Assembly: GCF_003697345.1 (NCBI RefSeq)
Contig: NZ_RFLY01000006.1
Location: forward strand, 1 to 64,000
From: Solilutibacter pythonis
Lineage (GTDB): Bacteria; Pseudomonadota; Gammaproteobacteria; Xanthomonadales; Xanthomonadaceae
Length of the DNA: 64,000 bases
Direction: 5' to 3'
Shown here: positions 53,398-63,492 of the stretch, piece by piece
Layout of the letters: the number at the start of each line of letters is the position of its first letter
How positions within the stretch are numbered: the first letter of the stretch is position 1
Notes under the pieces: model-generated
What the model was told of the DNA's origin: nothing
The model's database searches: none
Seen by the model: the letters and a program-made list of their open reading frames with translations, nothing else
Translations under genes and position numbers: made by a program

Positions 53398-54060
53398 ATG
53401 TCCGAAGCCAAACGCCTCGCCGCCGAGAAAGCCATGGATCATGTCGAGGACGGCATGGTCGTCGGTGTCGGCACCGGCTCCACCGTGGCGTATTTCATCG
53501 ATGCGCTGGGCCGCGACCCGACGCGGATCAAGGGCGCGGTGTCGAGCTCGGAGCAAAGCACCGCGCGGCTGAAGGCGCATGGCATCGAAGTGCTCGACCT
53601 CAACCACACCGGGCCGCTGTCGCTCTACGTCGATGGCGCCGACGAATGCGATCCGCGCAGGCATCTCATCAAGGGCGGCGGCGCGGCATTGACCCGCGAG
53701 AAGATCATCGCCGAGGCCAGCGAGCGCTTCGTCTGCATCATCGATGCGTCCAAGCAGGTGGAAGTGCTGGGCAGGTTCCCGCTGCCGGTCGAAGTGATCC
53801 CAATGGCGCGCAGCCTGGTGGCGCGGCAGATCACGACGATGACCGGCGGCCAGCCGGTATTCCGCATGCAGGCCGGGGACAAGGCGGTAATCACCGACAA
53901 CGGCAACGTCATCCTCGACATCCACCACCTCTCGATCACCGACCCCAAGGCGCTGGAGATGGCGATCAACCAGATTCCCGGCGTGGTCAGCGTCGGCCTG
54001 TTCGCGCGCCGCCCGGCCGACGTGGTGATCGTCGGCGGGGAGCCGCCGCAAGTGCCGTGA
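53398..54060 (+). CDS. rpiA: Ribose-5-phosphate isomerase A
   Basis: A 220-residue isomerase interconverting ribose 5-phosphate and ribulose 5-phosphate. [16 protein letters not shown], the active-site DGADE and [14 protein letters not shown] are diagnostic; the C-terminal TDNGNVILD follows. Complements the transketolase encoded elsewhere in the window. It ends three bases from the convergent lptG stop. Confidence 0.97.
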   Translation: MSEAKRLAAEKAMDHVEDGMVVGVGTGSTVAYFIDALGRDPTRIKGAVSSSEQSTARLKAHGIEVLDLNHTGPLSLYVDGADECDPRRHLIKGGGAALTREKIIAEASERFVCIIDASKQVEVLGRFPLPVEVIPMARSLVARQITTMTGGQPVFRMQAGDKAVITDNGNVILDIHHLSITDPKALEMAINQIPGVVSVGLFARRPADVVIVGGEPPQVP

Positions 54061-54063
54061 GCC

Positions 54064-55173
54064 TCAACCGCTACGGCGGCGGAACAGCCCCCACGAAACC
54101 GTGAGCATCAATACCGAAGGCAGCACGTAGGCCAGCCGGTAGTCGAACTTGTACGCGCCGGCCAGCCGCGCCGACATCTCCTGCAACAGCCAGAACCCGA
54201 GCGCGAACACCACGCCCAGAAAGAGACGCCTACCCAGGCCGCCGCCGCGCAGGGTGCCGAAGGCGAACGGAATCGCCGCCAGGCACAGCGCCAGCACGTT
54301 GAGCGGATAGAACCAGCGGCCCCAGTAGAACGATTCGAACTCGCTGGCATCCAGTTGGTTGCGCTTGCGGTAGTCGATGCTCGATTTCAGCGTGGCCGAA
54401 TCCAGATAGCGCGGCTGCGCCACGCTGGCCGACAACGCGGCGGCATCCAGCTTCGATTCCCAGCGCTCCTCGGCCACGGTTTCGCGCCGCACGCTGCGCG
54501 CGTCGAAGTGGGTGCGCGCCACGTTCCTCAGCAGCCAGCCACCGGGACGGTGCTCGGCCACCGCCGCGTGGGCGATGGAGGTCAACTGGCCGGCCTCGTC
54601 GAAGCGGTACAGGCGCAGGTCCTTCAACTCCAGCCAGGCGTCTTCGCCATTCGTGCGCTCCTGGCCGGACCCGGCATTGAGGAAGATGTCGCCCTCGCGC
54701 GCCCAAAGGCCGGAATACTGCGCCACGATCATGTCGGGCGAGGTCGCGCTGGCCTTGAGCGCATTGGCCTTGCGTTCGGCCCACGGCCCCAGCGTTTCGC
54801 CGGAGAACACCATCAACCCGGTCAGCACGCCGATGGTCAACGCCACCGAGACGCTGAGCCGCTTGCGCGACAGCCCGAGCGCGCGCAGCGCGGTCAGCTC
54901 GGAGCTGGCGGCCAGTTGGCCAAGGCCGAGCAACGCGCCGATCACCGCCGCGGTGGGAAACAGCTCGTAGGCACGGCGCGGCAGCGTGTAACTGGAATAC
55001 ATGAAGGCATCGGCGAAGCCGTAACTGCCCTTGCCCAGGTCATCGAGCTGGGCCATCAGGCCGCCACCGCCCAGCATGAAATCGAGCATCACCAGCACGA
55101 ACCAAACGGCGATGACGAAAACCAGCACCACCTTGCCGATGTAGCGGTCGTGAATCCTCGGGAACGGCTTCAT
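54064..55173 (-). CDS. lptG: LPS export permease LptG
   Basis: A 369-residue inner-membrane protein of the YjgP/YjgQ family: two N-terminal helices (about 12-32 and 62-82), LTALRALGLSRKRL (the coupling helix region contacting LptB), a periplasmic beta-jellyroll domain (about 130-270) and three or four C-terminal helices. With LptF and LptB it drives lipopolysaccharide extraction. ATGA overlap with lptF. Confidence 0.94.
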   Translation of the reverse strand: MKPFPRIHDRYIGKVVLVFVIAVWFVLVMLDFMLGGGGLMAQLDDLGKGSYGFADAFMYSSYTLPRRAYELFPTAAVIGALLGLGQLAASSELTALRALGLSRKRLSVSVALTIGVLTGLMVFSGETLGPWAERKANALKASATSPDMIVAQYSGLWAREGDIFLNAGSGQERTNGEDAWLELKDLRLYRFDEAGQLTSIAHAAVAEHRPGGWLLRNVARTHFDARSVRRETVAEERWESKLDAAALSASVAQPRYLDSATLKSSIDYRKRNQLDASEFESFYWGRWFYPLNVLALCLAAIPFAFGTLRGGGLGRRLFLGVVFALGFWLLQEMSARLAGAYKFDYRLAYVLPSVLMLTVSWGLFRRRSG

Positions 55174-56255
55174 CGCGCCAACCTCCGTCGCGGCAACCGG
55201 CCATCACGGCTGTAGAACCAGACGCCCAGCGCCAGCACCGGCAGCAGCAGCCACCAGAGGCCAAGCGCGGCCGGCAGCTTGCCCTTGGCGATCAGGTCGG
55301 TGCCGAGCAGCATCAACTGGATCGAGACCAGGTAGCCGAGGAAGCCCGTGACCATGCGCCCGTAGCGCGCCTGCCGCGGCGGGCTGCGCGAGAGCGGCAC
55401 CGCCAGCAGCGCCAGACCCAGTGCGATGAGCGGCGGAGCGATGCGCCAGTGCAACTGCGCGCGCGCCTCGCGGGCGGGGTCGCCCAGCAGGGCCAGGGTC
55501 GGCTTGCGGCGCGGATCATTGGCGCGGGGATCGTTTTCGCGGTCGGGCATGCGCACGTCGTTACGGACGAAGCGCAGCAGGCGGTAGTCGAGATCGCCGC
55601 CGGCCATCGGCCCTTCCACCTCGAAACCATTGCCCAGGCTGAGATAGCGCGTGCGCGCGCCATCCAGGGTCAACTCGCCCTCGGCCGCGGTGGTGACATC
55701 GAGGCGGTCGCCTTGTTGCCTGTAGATGAAGATGCGCTTGAACTTGCTGCCGTTGTGTTCCATCTCGCCGACATAGACCACGCCCCCGCCGCCGGGCAGC
55801 TCGGTGAAGCGACCGGCCTCCAGCCCGGTGATGAGCAGGTTGCGATTGGCCTCGCGGATCATCGCCCGCGAGGTGCGGTCGGCCCACGGCCCGAGCCACA
55901 GCGAGCACAGCGCGATCAACGCCACCAGCGGCAGCGTCACCATCATCAACGGCTTCAACAGCCGCTTCGGCCCCACGCCGATCGAGGTCAGTACCGGCAT
56001 CTCGGCATCGCGGTAGAGCCGCGACATCGCCATCAACAGCCCCAGCATCAGCGCCAGCGGCATGATCACCGGCAACCAGGTCAGCAGGACGAAACCGAGC
56101 TGCGCGGCGGTCATGCTGGCCGGCAGGCGGCCCCGGGCGATGTCCCCGAGCACGTCGATGAAGGCGCCGCCGATCATCACGATCAAGAGCACCACCAGGG
56201 TGGCGAAGATGGCCTGGGCGAATTCGCCCAGCAGGTAGCGGTCCAGCTTCTGCAT
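55170..56255 (-). CDS. lptF: LPS export permease LptF
   Basis: A 361-residue homologue of LptG: MQKLDRYLLGEFAQAIFATLVVLL, coupling-helix region MPVLTSIGVGPKRLL, periplasmic jellyroll domain and C-terminal helices ending in a basic tail. Start 56255 is the standard N-terminus; the frame is open upstream without homology. Divergent from pepA across a 112-base gap that must contain both promoters. The pepA/lptFG arrangement is conserved in gammaproteobacteria. Confidence 0.95.
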   Translation of the reverse strand: MQKLDRYLLGEFAQAIFATLVVLLIVMIGGAFIDVLGDIARGRLPASMTAAQLGFVLLTWLPVIMPLALMLGLLMAMSRLYRDAEMPVLTSIGVGPKRLLKPLMMVTLPLVALIALCSLWLGPWADRTSRAMIREANRNLLITGLEAGRFTELPGGGGVVYVGEMEHNGSKFKRIFIYRQQGDRLDVTTAAEGELTLDGARTRYLSLGNGFEVEGPMAGGDLDYRLLRFVRNDVRMPDRENDPRANDPRRKPTLALLGDPAREARAQLHWRIAPPLIALGLALLAVPLSRSPPRQARYGRMVTGFLGYLVSIQLMLLGTDLIAKGKLPAALGLWWLLLPVLALGVWFYSRDGRLPRRRLAR

Positions 56256-56367
56256 CGAGGGTGGGGCCCGGGGTAGTTGAATTAGACTAGTCGGCTCTTG
56301 TGGCGCCGCGACCGTAGCGGCCACGGCGGCCACGCATTGTACGTAACAGCTGATTGGAATCTCGTTG

Positions 56368-57852
56368 ATGGCCCTCGAATTCGCCCTGAACACCAGCGCC
56401 GCCGCCCAGGCTGCCCTCGATTGCGTCGTGGTCGGCCTGTTTGCCGACCAGTCGCTCACCCCGGCCGCCGAGGCCATCGATGCCGCCTCGGCCGGCCGCC
56501 TGAGGGCCTTGGCCGAGCGTGGCGACATCGGCGGCAAACCCGGCAAGACCGTGCTGCTGCACGACCTGCCCGGCGTCACCGCGCCGCGCGTCCTGGTGAT
56601 CGGCCTGGGCGACAAGGCCAAGTTCGGCGTGCCGCAATACCTGAAGGCGGCGGCCGACGCCGCGCGCGCGTTGAAGACCGGCAACGTCCATAGCGCACTT
56701 TTCACCCTTTCCGAACTGGAAGTGAAGGGCCGCGACCGCGCTTGGAACATCCGCCAGGCCGCGATCGCCGCCGATCACGCCATGTACCGCTACACCGCCA
56801 CCCTCGGCGCGAACAACAAGAAGCGCGAGGACAAGGGGTTGGAGAAGTTCGAGATCACGGGCGAGGACGGCGCCGCGCTGGCGCAGGGCCAGGCCATCGC
56901 CGCCGGCGTCGCCTTCGCCCGCGAGCTGGGCAACCTGCCCCCGAACGTCTGCAACCCGGCCTATCTCGCCGCGCAGGGCGAAGCGTTCGCCGCCAAGTTC
57001 GACAAGGCCGAATGCGAGGTGCTGGGCGATGCGGAAATGGAAGCGCTCGGCATGGGCTCGCTGCTGGCGGTCGCGCGCGGCTCGGCCAACCGCCCGCGCA
57101 TCGTCGCGCTGAAGTGGAACAACGGGGGCGAGGCCAAGCCCTACGTGCTGGTCGGCAAGGGCATCACCTTCGACACCGGCGGCATCAACCTCAAGACCCA
57201 GGGCGGCATCGAGGAAATGAAGTACGACATGTGCGGCGCCGCCACGGTGATGGGCACCTTCGTCGCCGCCGTCGGCATGGCGTTGCCGATCAACCTCGTC
57301 TGCATCGCAGTCGGCGTGGAGAACATGCCCGACGGCAACAGCTACCGCCCGAGCGACGTCATCACCAGCATGTCCGGCAAGACGATCGAAGTCGGCAACA
57401 CCGATGCCGAGGGCCGGCTGATCCTGTGCGACGCGCTGACCTGGGCGCAGAAGTTCGAGCCCGAGGCGCTGGTCGATGTCGCCACGCTGACCGGCGCCTG
57501 CATGGTCGCGCTCGGCAAATACGCCACCGGCGTGATGACCAAGCACGACGACCTGGCCCGCGAGCTGATCGGCGCGGGCGAAACCGTGTTCGACCGCGCC
57601 TGGCAACTGCCGCTGTGGGACGAATACCAACCCATGCTCGACTCCCAGTTCGCCGACATCTACAACATCGGCGGCCGCTGGGCCGGGGCGATCACCGCCG
57701 GTTGCTTCCTCTCGCGCTTCGCCGAAGGCCAGCGCTGGGCGCACCTGGACATCGCCGGCAGCGCCAGCGACGAAGGCAAGATGGGCATGGCGACCGGCCG
57801 CCCGGTCGGGTTGCTGAGCCAGTGGCTGTCGGATCGCGGCGCCGCCCGATGA
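56368..57852 (+). CDS. pepA: Leucyl aminopeptidase PepA
   Basis: A 494-residue M17 aminopeptidase. The C-terminal catalytic domain has [29 protein letters not shown] and the family signature [14 protein letters not shown], supplying the two-metal site. The N-terminal domain is less conserved. It releases N-terminal amino acids and, in E. coli, also binds DNA in Xer recombination. It is followed after a 125-base GC-rich gap by holC. Confidence 0.96.
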   Translation: MALEFALNTSAAAQAALDCVVVGLFADQSLTPAAEAIDAASAGRLRALAERGDIGGKPGKTVLLHDLPGVTAPRVLVIGLGDKAKFGVPQYLKAAADAARALKTGNVHSALFTLSELEVKGRDRAWNIRQAAIAADHAMYRYTATLGANNKKREDKGLEKFEITGEDGAALAQGQAIAAGVAFARELGNLPPNVCNPAYLAAQGEAFAAKFDKAECEVLGDAEMEALGMGSLLAVARGSANRPRIVALKWNNGGEAKPYVLVGKGITFDTGGINLKTQGGIEEMKYDMCGAATVMGTFVAAVGMALPINLVCIAVGVENMPDGNSYRPSDVITSMSGKTIEVGNTDAEGRLILCDALTWAQKFEPEALVDVATLTGACMVALGKYATGVMTKHDDLARELIGAGETVFDRAWQLPLWDEYQPMLDSQFADIYNIGGRWAGAITAGCFLSRFAEGQRWAHLDIAGSASDEGKMGMATGRPVGLLSQWLSDRGAAR

Positions 57853-57977
57853 TCCATCCGGCCGCCCGCCGCGACGCCCCGGCGCGCCGCCACGCCTTTC
57901 ACCCGGCGGCGTCGAACGCGGCCGGCGCGGCGGGCCGCGGAATGCCGCTACCCGCCCCGGGCAGGTAGGGCCGCCGG

Positions 57978-58400
57978 ATGCGCGCCGACTTCTACCTCAT
58001 TGCCAGGCCCCGTTTCCGCGACGAACCGCTGAAGCTGGTCTGCGAACTCGCGCGCAAGTCGCACGAGGCCGGCTTCGCTACCCTGATCCTGGCCCGCGAC
58101 ATGGCCCAGGCCGAAGCGCTCGACGACCTGCTATGGTCGTTCGACCCCGATGCCTACCTGCCGCACCAGATCGCCGGACTCGACGACGAAGAAGAACTCG
58201 CCCCGATCCTGATTGCCGCGCCGGACACCGACGCGCCGATGCGGCCGCTCGTCATCAACCTGCGCGACGCCCCGGCCGAAGGCCCCTTCGAACGCGTGCT
58301 GGAAGTGGTGCCCGCCGACCCGGCCGCCCGCGGCCCGCTACGCGAACGCTGGCGCCAGTACCAGGCGCGCGGACTCGACGTCAAGAAACACGACATGTAA
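57978..58400 (+). CDS. holC: DNA polymerase III chi subunit
   Basis: A 140-residue chi subunit: [45 protein letters not shown] and PLVINLR are typical HolC features. Chi links the clamp loader (through psi) to SSB. Encoded between pepA and valS, the classical holC location. Confidence 0.93.
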   Translation: MRADFYLIARPRFRDEPLKLVCELARKSHEAGFATLILARDMAQAEALDDLLWSFDPDAYLPHQIAGLDDEEELAPILIAAPDTDAPMRPLVINLRDAPAEGPFERVLEVVPADPAARGPLRERWRQYQARGLDVKKHDM

Positions 58401-58437
58401 CGCCGGCCCGCCCGGCACCGCCTCCCATTCCATCGCC

Positions 58438-61392
58438 ATGACCACGACGACCCTCGCCCCCAGCTACCTCCCCGCCGACATCGAAACCCGCCTGTACGAG
58501 AAGTGGGAGCAATCCGGCGTGTTCGCGCCGCGGGGCGATGGCCCGGCCTACACCATCGTGCTGCCGCCGCCCAATGTCACCGGCACCCTGCACATGGGTC
58601 ACGCCTTCCAGCACACCCTGATGGACGCGCTGGTGCGCTACCACCGCATGCGCGGCTACCGCACCCTGTGGCAGATGGGCAGCGACCATGCCGGCATCGC
58701 CACCGAGATGGTGGTGAGCCGCAACCTGGCCATCGAAGGCAAGGGCGACACCCGCGATTCGCTGGGTCGCGAGAAATTCATCGAGAAAGTATGGGAGTGG
58801 AAAGCGCATTCCGGCGACGTCATCGAGCGGCAGATGCGCCGGCTCGGCGCCTCCGGCGACTGGTCGCGCAGCGTCTTCACCATGGACCCGATGGCCGCCG
58901 AGGCCGTCACCGAGGCCTTCGTGCGCTTGCACGAAGCGGGTCTGATCTATCGCGGCCAACGCCTGGTCAACTGGGACCCGGTGCTGGATACCGCCATCTC
59001 CGACCTGGAAGTCGAGAACACCGAAGTGCCTGGCCACATGTGGCATTTCAAATACCCGCTGGCCGGCGGCGAGACCTACGAATACGTCGAGCGCGACGCC
59101 GATGGCCAGGTCACGCTGCGCGAAACCCGCGACTACATCGCCATCGCCACCACCCGCCCGGAAACCATGCTGGGCGACGGCGCGGTGGCGGTGCACCCGG
59201 ATGACCCGCGCTACGCGCCGATCGTCGGCAAGCTGTGCGAAATCCCGGTCGGCCCGAAAGCGCACCGCCGTTTGATCCCGATCATCGCCGACCCGTATCC
59301 CGACCCGGATTTCGGTTCCGGCGCGGTCAAGATCACCGGCGCGCACGACTTCAACGACTACCAGGTCGCCACGCGCCACGGCATCCCGCTATACGCGCTG
59401 ATGGACGGCAAGGCGTGCATGCGCGAAGACGGCCTCGCCTACGAGGAGAGCGCCAAGCTGGCCGGCGCGATCACCCGCGGCGAGCGCGAGGCCGGCGACG
59501 TCGCCGCGATCAACCTGGTGCCGGAAGCGCTGCGCGGCCTCGACCGGCTGGAAGCGCGCCGGCAAGTGGTCGCCGCGATCACCGGGGAAGGGCTGGCCGT
59601 CACCGATGCCGAGGGCCAGCCGCTGGTCGAGGCGAAGAAGATCATGCAGCCCTTCGGCGACCGCTCCGGCGCGGTGATCGAACCCTTCCTCACCGACCAG
59701 TGGTTCGTGAAGATGGACGGCATGGCCGAGCGCGGCATGGCGCTGGCGCAATCGGGCGAGGTCAAGTTCGTCCCCGCCAACTGGATCAACACCTACCGCC
59801 ACTGGATGGAGAACATCCAGGACTGGACGATCAGCCGCCAGCTCTGGTGGGGCCACCGCATCCCGGCCTGGTTCGACGAGGCCGGCCGCAGCTACGTCGG
59901 CCGCAGCGAGGACGAAGTGCGCGAGAAACACGGCCTGGGCGACACCGCCCTGCGCCAGGACCCGGACGTGCTGGAGACCTGGTTCTCCTCCGCGCTGTGG
60001 CCCTTCTCCACCCAGGGCTGGCCCAACGAACGACGCATGGCCGAGCGCGGCTTCGAAGCCCACGTCCCCAGCAACGTGCTGGTCACGGGCTTCGACATCA
60101 TCTTCTTCTGGGTGGCGCGGATGATCATGATGACCGACCGGCTGACCGGCCGCGTGCCATTCCGCGATGTCTACATCACCGGCCTGGTGCGCGACCGTAA
60201 CGGCCAGAAGATGTCGAAATCGAAGGGCAACGTGCTCGACCCGCTCGACATCATCGACGGTATCAGCGCCGACAACCTCGTCGCCAAGCGCACCACCGGC
60301 CTCATGAAACCGCAGGACGCGCCGAAGATCGAGCAGGCCACCCGTCGGGAGTTTCCCGAAGGCATCGCCGCGCACGGCGCGGATGCGCTGCGCTTCACCA
60401 TGACCGCGCTGGCCGGCCCCGGCCGCGACGTCAAATTCGACCTCGCCCGCGCCGAGGGCTACAAGAATTTCTGCAACAAGCTGTGGAACGCCACCCGCTT
60501 CGTGCTGATGAACAGCGAAGGCTTCAGCGCCTCGGGCGCGCCGCAGCCGCGCGGCGATGCCGAGAAGTGGATCCTGTCCCAGCTCGACAAGACCGCCGCC
60601 GAAGCCTCGGAACATTTCGCAACCTATCGCTTCGACCTGCTCGCGCAAACCTTGTACGAATTCGCCTGGAACCAGTTCTGCGACTGGTTCCTGGAACTCT
60701 CCAAGCCGGCCTTGAACGGCGATGACGAAGCCGCCGCCGCGTCCACCCGCCACACCTTGCTGTACGTGCTGGAGCGCCTGCTGGCGCTGCTGCATCCGCT
60801 GATCCCGTTCGTGACCGAGACGCTCTGGCGGCAGGTCGCGCCGAAACTCGGCATCGCCGGCGACACCATCATGTTGCGCGCCTACCCCCGCGCCGGCGAA
60901 CTCGATGTCGCCGCCTACGCCGAAGCCGATGCCGACATCGAATGGCTGAAAGCCATGGTCAGCGCGCTGCGGCGCGTGCGCAGCGAACTGGGCGTGCCAC
61001 CGGGCAGGCAAATCGCACTGCTGGCGCGCGGCGGCGGCGAGCGCGAACATGCGCGCCTGACCCGTTTCGACGCCGCCCTGCGCTTCCTGGCGCGCATCGA
61101 GCGCATCGAGCCGATCACCGGCGAACCACCGGCCGCCGCCGCCGCCCGCGTCGGCGAACTCGACCTGTTCGTGCCGCTGCAAGGGCTGGTCGATCTGGAT
61201 GCCGAACGCGCCCGCATCGACAAGGAGCTCAAGCGCGTGGCCGGCGAACTGGGCAAATCGCGGAACAAGCTGGCCAGCGAAACCTTCGTCGCCAACGCCC
61301 CGGCGGCGGTGGTGGCGCAGGAACGCGCACGGCTGGCCGAGTGGAGCGCGCAGCACAAGGCGTTGACCGCGCAGCGGGCACGGCTCGGCTGA
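58438..61392 (+). CDS. valS: Valyl-tRNA synthetase
   Basis: A 984-residue class I synthetase charging tRNA-Val. [16 protein letters not shown] contains the HIGH-type motif (HMGH, about residues 48-51), the CP1 editing domain lies at about 190-400, KMSKSKGN is at about 591, then an anticodon-binding domain and a C-terminal tRNA-binding coiled coil (about 910-984). Length is typical. It starts 37 bases after holC. Confidence 0.98.
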   Translation: MTTTTLAPSYLPADIETRLYEKWEQSGVFAPRGDGPAYTIVLPPPNVTGTLHMGHAFQHTLMDALVRYHRMRGYRTLWQMGSDHAGIATEMVVSRNLAIEGKGDTRDSLGREKFIEKVWEWKAHSGDVIERQMRRLGASGDWSRSVFTMDPMAAEAVTEAFVRLHEAGLIYRGQRLVNWDPVLDTAISDLEVENTEVPGHMWHFKYPLAGGETYEYVERDADGQVTLRETRDYIAIATTRPETMLGDGAVAVHPDDPRYAPIVGKLCEIPVGPKAHRRLIPIIADPYPDPDFGSGAVKITGAHDFNDYQVATRHGIPLYALMDGKACMREDGLAYEESAKLAGAITRGEREAGDVAAINLVPEALRGLDRLEARRQVVAAITGEGLAVTDAEGQPLVEAKKIMQPFGDRSGAVIEPFLTDQWFVKMDGMAERGMALAQSGEVKFVPANWINTYRHWMENIQDWTISRQLWWGHRIPAWFDEAGRSYVGRSEDEVREKHGLGDTALRQDPDVLETWFSSALWPFSTQGWPNERRMAERGFEAHVPSNVLVTGFDIIFFWVARMIMMTDRLTGRVPFRDVYITGLVRDRNGQKMSKSKGNVLDPLDIIDGISADNLVAKRTTGLMKPQDAPKIEQATRREFPEGIAAHGADALRFTMTALAGPGRDVKFDLARAEGYKNFCNKLWNATRFVLMNSEGFSASGAPQPRGDAEKWILSQLDKTAAEASEHFATYRFDLLAQTLYEFAWNQFCDWFLELSKPALNGDDEAAAASTRHTLLYVLERLLALLHPLIPFVTETLWRQVAPKLGIAGDTIMLRAYPRAGELDVAAYAEADADIEWLKAMVSALRRVRSELGVPPGRQIALLARGGGEREHARLTRFDAALRFLARIERIEPITGEPPAAAAARVGELDLFVPLQGLVDLDAERARIDKELKRVAGELGKSRNKLASETFVANAPAAVVAQERARLAEWSAQHKALTAQRARLG

Positions 61393-61410
61393 CGCGCGCC
61401 GCCTCGGCGG

Positions 61411-61890
61411 CTAGTCCAGGAGTTCCATCGCCATCACCAGCGCATCCTCGCGCGCGCCGGCCGCGGCCGGGTAATAGCGCGGGCGGCGGCCGATCTCGTT
61501 GAAGCCCTCGCCGTGATAGAGGGCGATCGCATGCGCATTCGAGGGACGCACCTCCAGGAAGACGCGCACGGCCGCCTGTTGACGCACCACCGCGCACATC
61601 GCGCGCAGCAATCGCCTGCCCTGCCCGCGCGATTGCCAATCGGGATCGATGCAGAGATTGAGCAGATGCGCCTCGCCGGCCTGCACGCTCAACACCGCGT
61701 AGCCCGTCACCCGACCAGCCGCTTCGTCTTCCAGCACCCACATCGGATAACCCGCGCGCAGGCAGTCCCGGAAATTACCGCGCGTCCAGGGCCACGGATA
61801 GGCGCGCAGCTCGATCGCCATCACCGCGTCCAGGTCGCTCTCGCGCATCCGTCGCAGCAACGGCGCCGCGGCCTCGGGCAGGGCGCTCAC
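61411..61890 (-). CDS. rimI: Ribosomal protein alanine N-acetyltransferase RimI
   Basis: A 159-residue GNAT acetyltransferase: MRESDLDAVMAIELRAYPWPWTRGNFRDCL, then the acetyl-CoA motif DPDWQSRGQGRRLLRAM, then LEVRPSNAHAIALYHGEGFNEIGRRPRYYP, the RimI signature ending. It acetylates the N-terminal Ala of ribosomal protein S18. GTG start at 61890, overlapping the preceding gene's stop (TAGTG). The frame is open further upstream without homology. Confidence 0.93.
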   Translation of the reverse strand: MSALPEAAAPLLRRMRESDLDAVMAIELRAYPWPWTRGNFRDCLRAGYPMWVLEDEAAGRVTGYAVLSVQAGEAHLLNLCIDPDWQSRGQGRRLLRAMCAVVRQQAAVRVFLEVRPSNAHAIALYHGEGFNEIGRRPRYYPAAAGAREDALVMAMELLD

Positions 61891-62141
61891 TACCGGCCCC
61901 GCAAACCGCGCAGGCGCGGCCAGAGCGCGCGCTTCACCGCCGGATCGCGCAGCCGCTCCAGCGCGGGCAGGGCGACGCCCGCCTCGGCCAGCGCCTCCGG
62001 GACGATGCCCAGCGCCTTCGCCAGCATCGCCAGCACGCGCGGGTCGGGCGGCGGGGGCGGCTCGCTGCCGGGGACGTGCGATTGCAGCAGGACATGACCA
62101 AGCTCGGCCAACGCCTCGCGCTGCAAGGCATCCCAATTCAT
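61890..62141 (-). CDS. Small protein in the holD position
   Basis: An 83-residue protein: MNWDALQREALAELGHVLLQSHVPG, a Pro-rich linker, then a helical part (VLAMLAKALGIV...LRDPAVKRALWPRLRGLR). No family is recognised with certainty. It immediately precedes rimI with a TAGTG overlap and overlaps pssA by ATGA. In E. coli the gene before rimI is holD (psi subunit of DNA polymerase III), so a divergent psi is possible; its partner chi is also encoded in this window. Confidence 0.7.
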   Translation of the reverse strand: MNWDALQREALAELGHVLLQSHVPGSEPPPPPDPRVLAMLAKALGIVPEALAEAGVALPALERLRDPAVKRALWPRLRGLRGR

Positions 62142-62917
62142 GCCGGCTCCGTCGCCTTGCGCCGCCGCGACAGCGACATCACCGGCCCCGACATCGCATA
62201 GAGCACGAACACCGCCAGCAGGGTTTCCGGCGGATACAGCGCCAACGCGATCAAGGCCGCCACCACGATCAGCAGCACGAAGAACGGCACCCGCTCGCCC
62301 TGCGGCCCGCTGCGACGCCCCTTGAAACTGGTATAGCGGATGTTGCTCACCATCAACAACGCCGCGACCACCGTGACGGCCAGCGCCGGATAGCGCAGAG
62401 CCGCGCCTTCGAGGGCGTAGTCGTGCATGGTCCAGACGAAGCTCGCCATCACCGCCGCCGCCGCCGGGCTCGCCAGGCCGACGAACCAACGCTTGTCGAC
62501 CACGCTGACCTGGCTGTTGAAGCGCGCCAGCCGCAGGGCGGCGCAAGCGGCGTAAAGGAAGGCGGCCAGCCAGCCCAGTTTGCCCGCCGTCGTGCCATCG
62601 ACGTGCATGTAGCGCAGCGCCCAGTGGTACATCAACAGCGCTGGCGCCATGCCGAAACTGATCAAGTCGGCCAACGAGTCGTACTGCACGCCGAACTCGC
62701 TCTGAGTATTGGTGAGGCGGGCGACGCGCCCGTCCACGCCATCGAGCAGGGCGGCGATGAAGATCGCCACGCAGGCATGTTCGAACTTGCCCTGCCCGGC
62801 GGCGATGATCGCGTAAAACCCGGCGAACAGGCCACCGGTGGTGAACAGATTGGGCAGCAGATAGACCGCGCGCGTGGGACGGCGCGGTGGCTGGGCGGGA
62901 GTTTCATCCATCGACAT
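62138..62917 (-). CDS. pssA: CDP-diacylglycerol-serine O-phosphatidyltransferase
   Basis: A 259-residue integral membrane CDP-alcohol phosphatidyltransferase (type II class). The signature DGVDGRVARLTNTQSEFGVQYDSLAD gives DGxxAR..8x..G..D..D with all catalytic Asp (DGVDGRVAR then GVQYDSLAD). About six to eight membrane helices. It makes phosphatidylserine, precursor of phosphatidylethanolamine. Possible starts are 62947, 62917 and 62911. A TACACT six bases before 62917 suggests leaderless transcription. Confidence 0.92.
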   Translation of the reverse strand: MSMDETPAQPPRRPTRAVYLLPNLFTTGGLFAGFYAIIAAGQGKFEHACVAIFIAALLDGVDGRVARLTNTQSEFGVQYDSLADLISFGMAPALLMYHWALRYMHVDGTTAGKLGWLAAFLYAACAALRLARFNSQVSVVDKRWFVGLASPAAAAVMASFVWTMHDYALEGAALRYPALAVTVVAALLMVSNIRYTSFKGRRSGPQGERVPFFVLLIVVAALIALALYPPETLLAVFVLYAMSGPVMSLSRRRKATEPA

Positions 62918-63030
62918 CCGGGCAGTGTAGGGCCTGCCGCCGGCCATTTCACCGGCCAGCGCCGCCAGGGACGACTTGCGGCCGGCCAGCCCCGGTGATG
63001 CAATGCGGCAAGTTCTTCTGGAAAACCACC

Positions 63031-63420
63031 ATGCGCCCCGTCTTCCTCCTCGTCGCGACCTGCACCCTCACTCTTCTTTGCGTCACCACCGGGCTGGCCC
63101 AGGAAAAGGTCTACCAGTGGCGCGATTCGCAAGGCCGGACACACTATTCCGGCACCCCGCCCAAGAGCGGCGATTACAGCGTGCGCGGCGCCGGCGCACC
63201 GGCCCCGGCACCTATGGCGAAAGAAGAACCGGCCGCGCCGGAAACCGAGCAATGCCGCCAGGCGCGCGCCAACCTCGCCATCCTCAAAAGCGGCACCCCG
63301 GTGCAGATGAAAAGCGACGGCGAGGGCAAATCCAGCCGCGTGCTCGACGACGAGGAACGCGCCGCCCAGACCAGGCTTGCGCAGACCATCATCGACACCA
63401 ACTGCACGCCGAAGAAGTAA
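63031..63420 (+). CDS. DUF4124 domain periplasmic protein
   Basis: A 129-residue exported protein: signal peptide (about 1-23, cleavage after GLAQ), then the DUF4124 motif KVYQWRDSQGRTHYSGTPP, a Pro/Ala linker, and a C-terminal helical part with paired Cys (EQCRQARANL and NCTPKK). DUF4124 proteins are common in this order; function unknown. It lies between divergent pssA and proS. Confidence 0.85.
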   Translation: MRPVFLLVATCTLTLLCVTTGLAQEKVYQWRDSQGRTHYSGTPPKSGDYSVRGAGAPAPAPMAKEEPAAPETEQCRQARANLAILKSGTPVQMKSDGEGKSSRVLDDEERAAQTRLAQTIIDTNCTPKK

Positions 63421-63492
63421 ACCGGCCAAACAGCGCTGCGCGCGCCTGTCGCATGGCAAAATGCGGGGCTGTATCGACCCGCGAGTTTTGCC

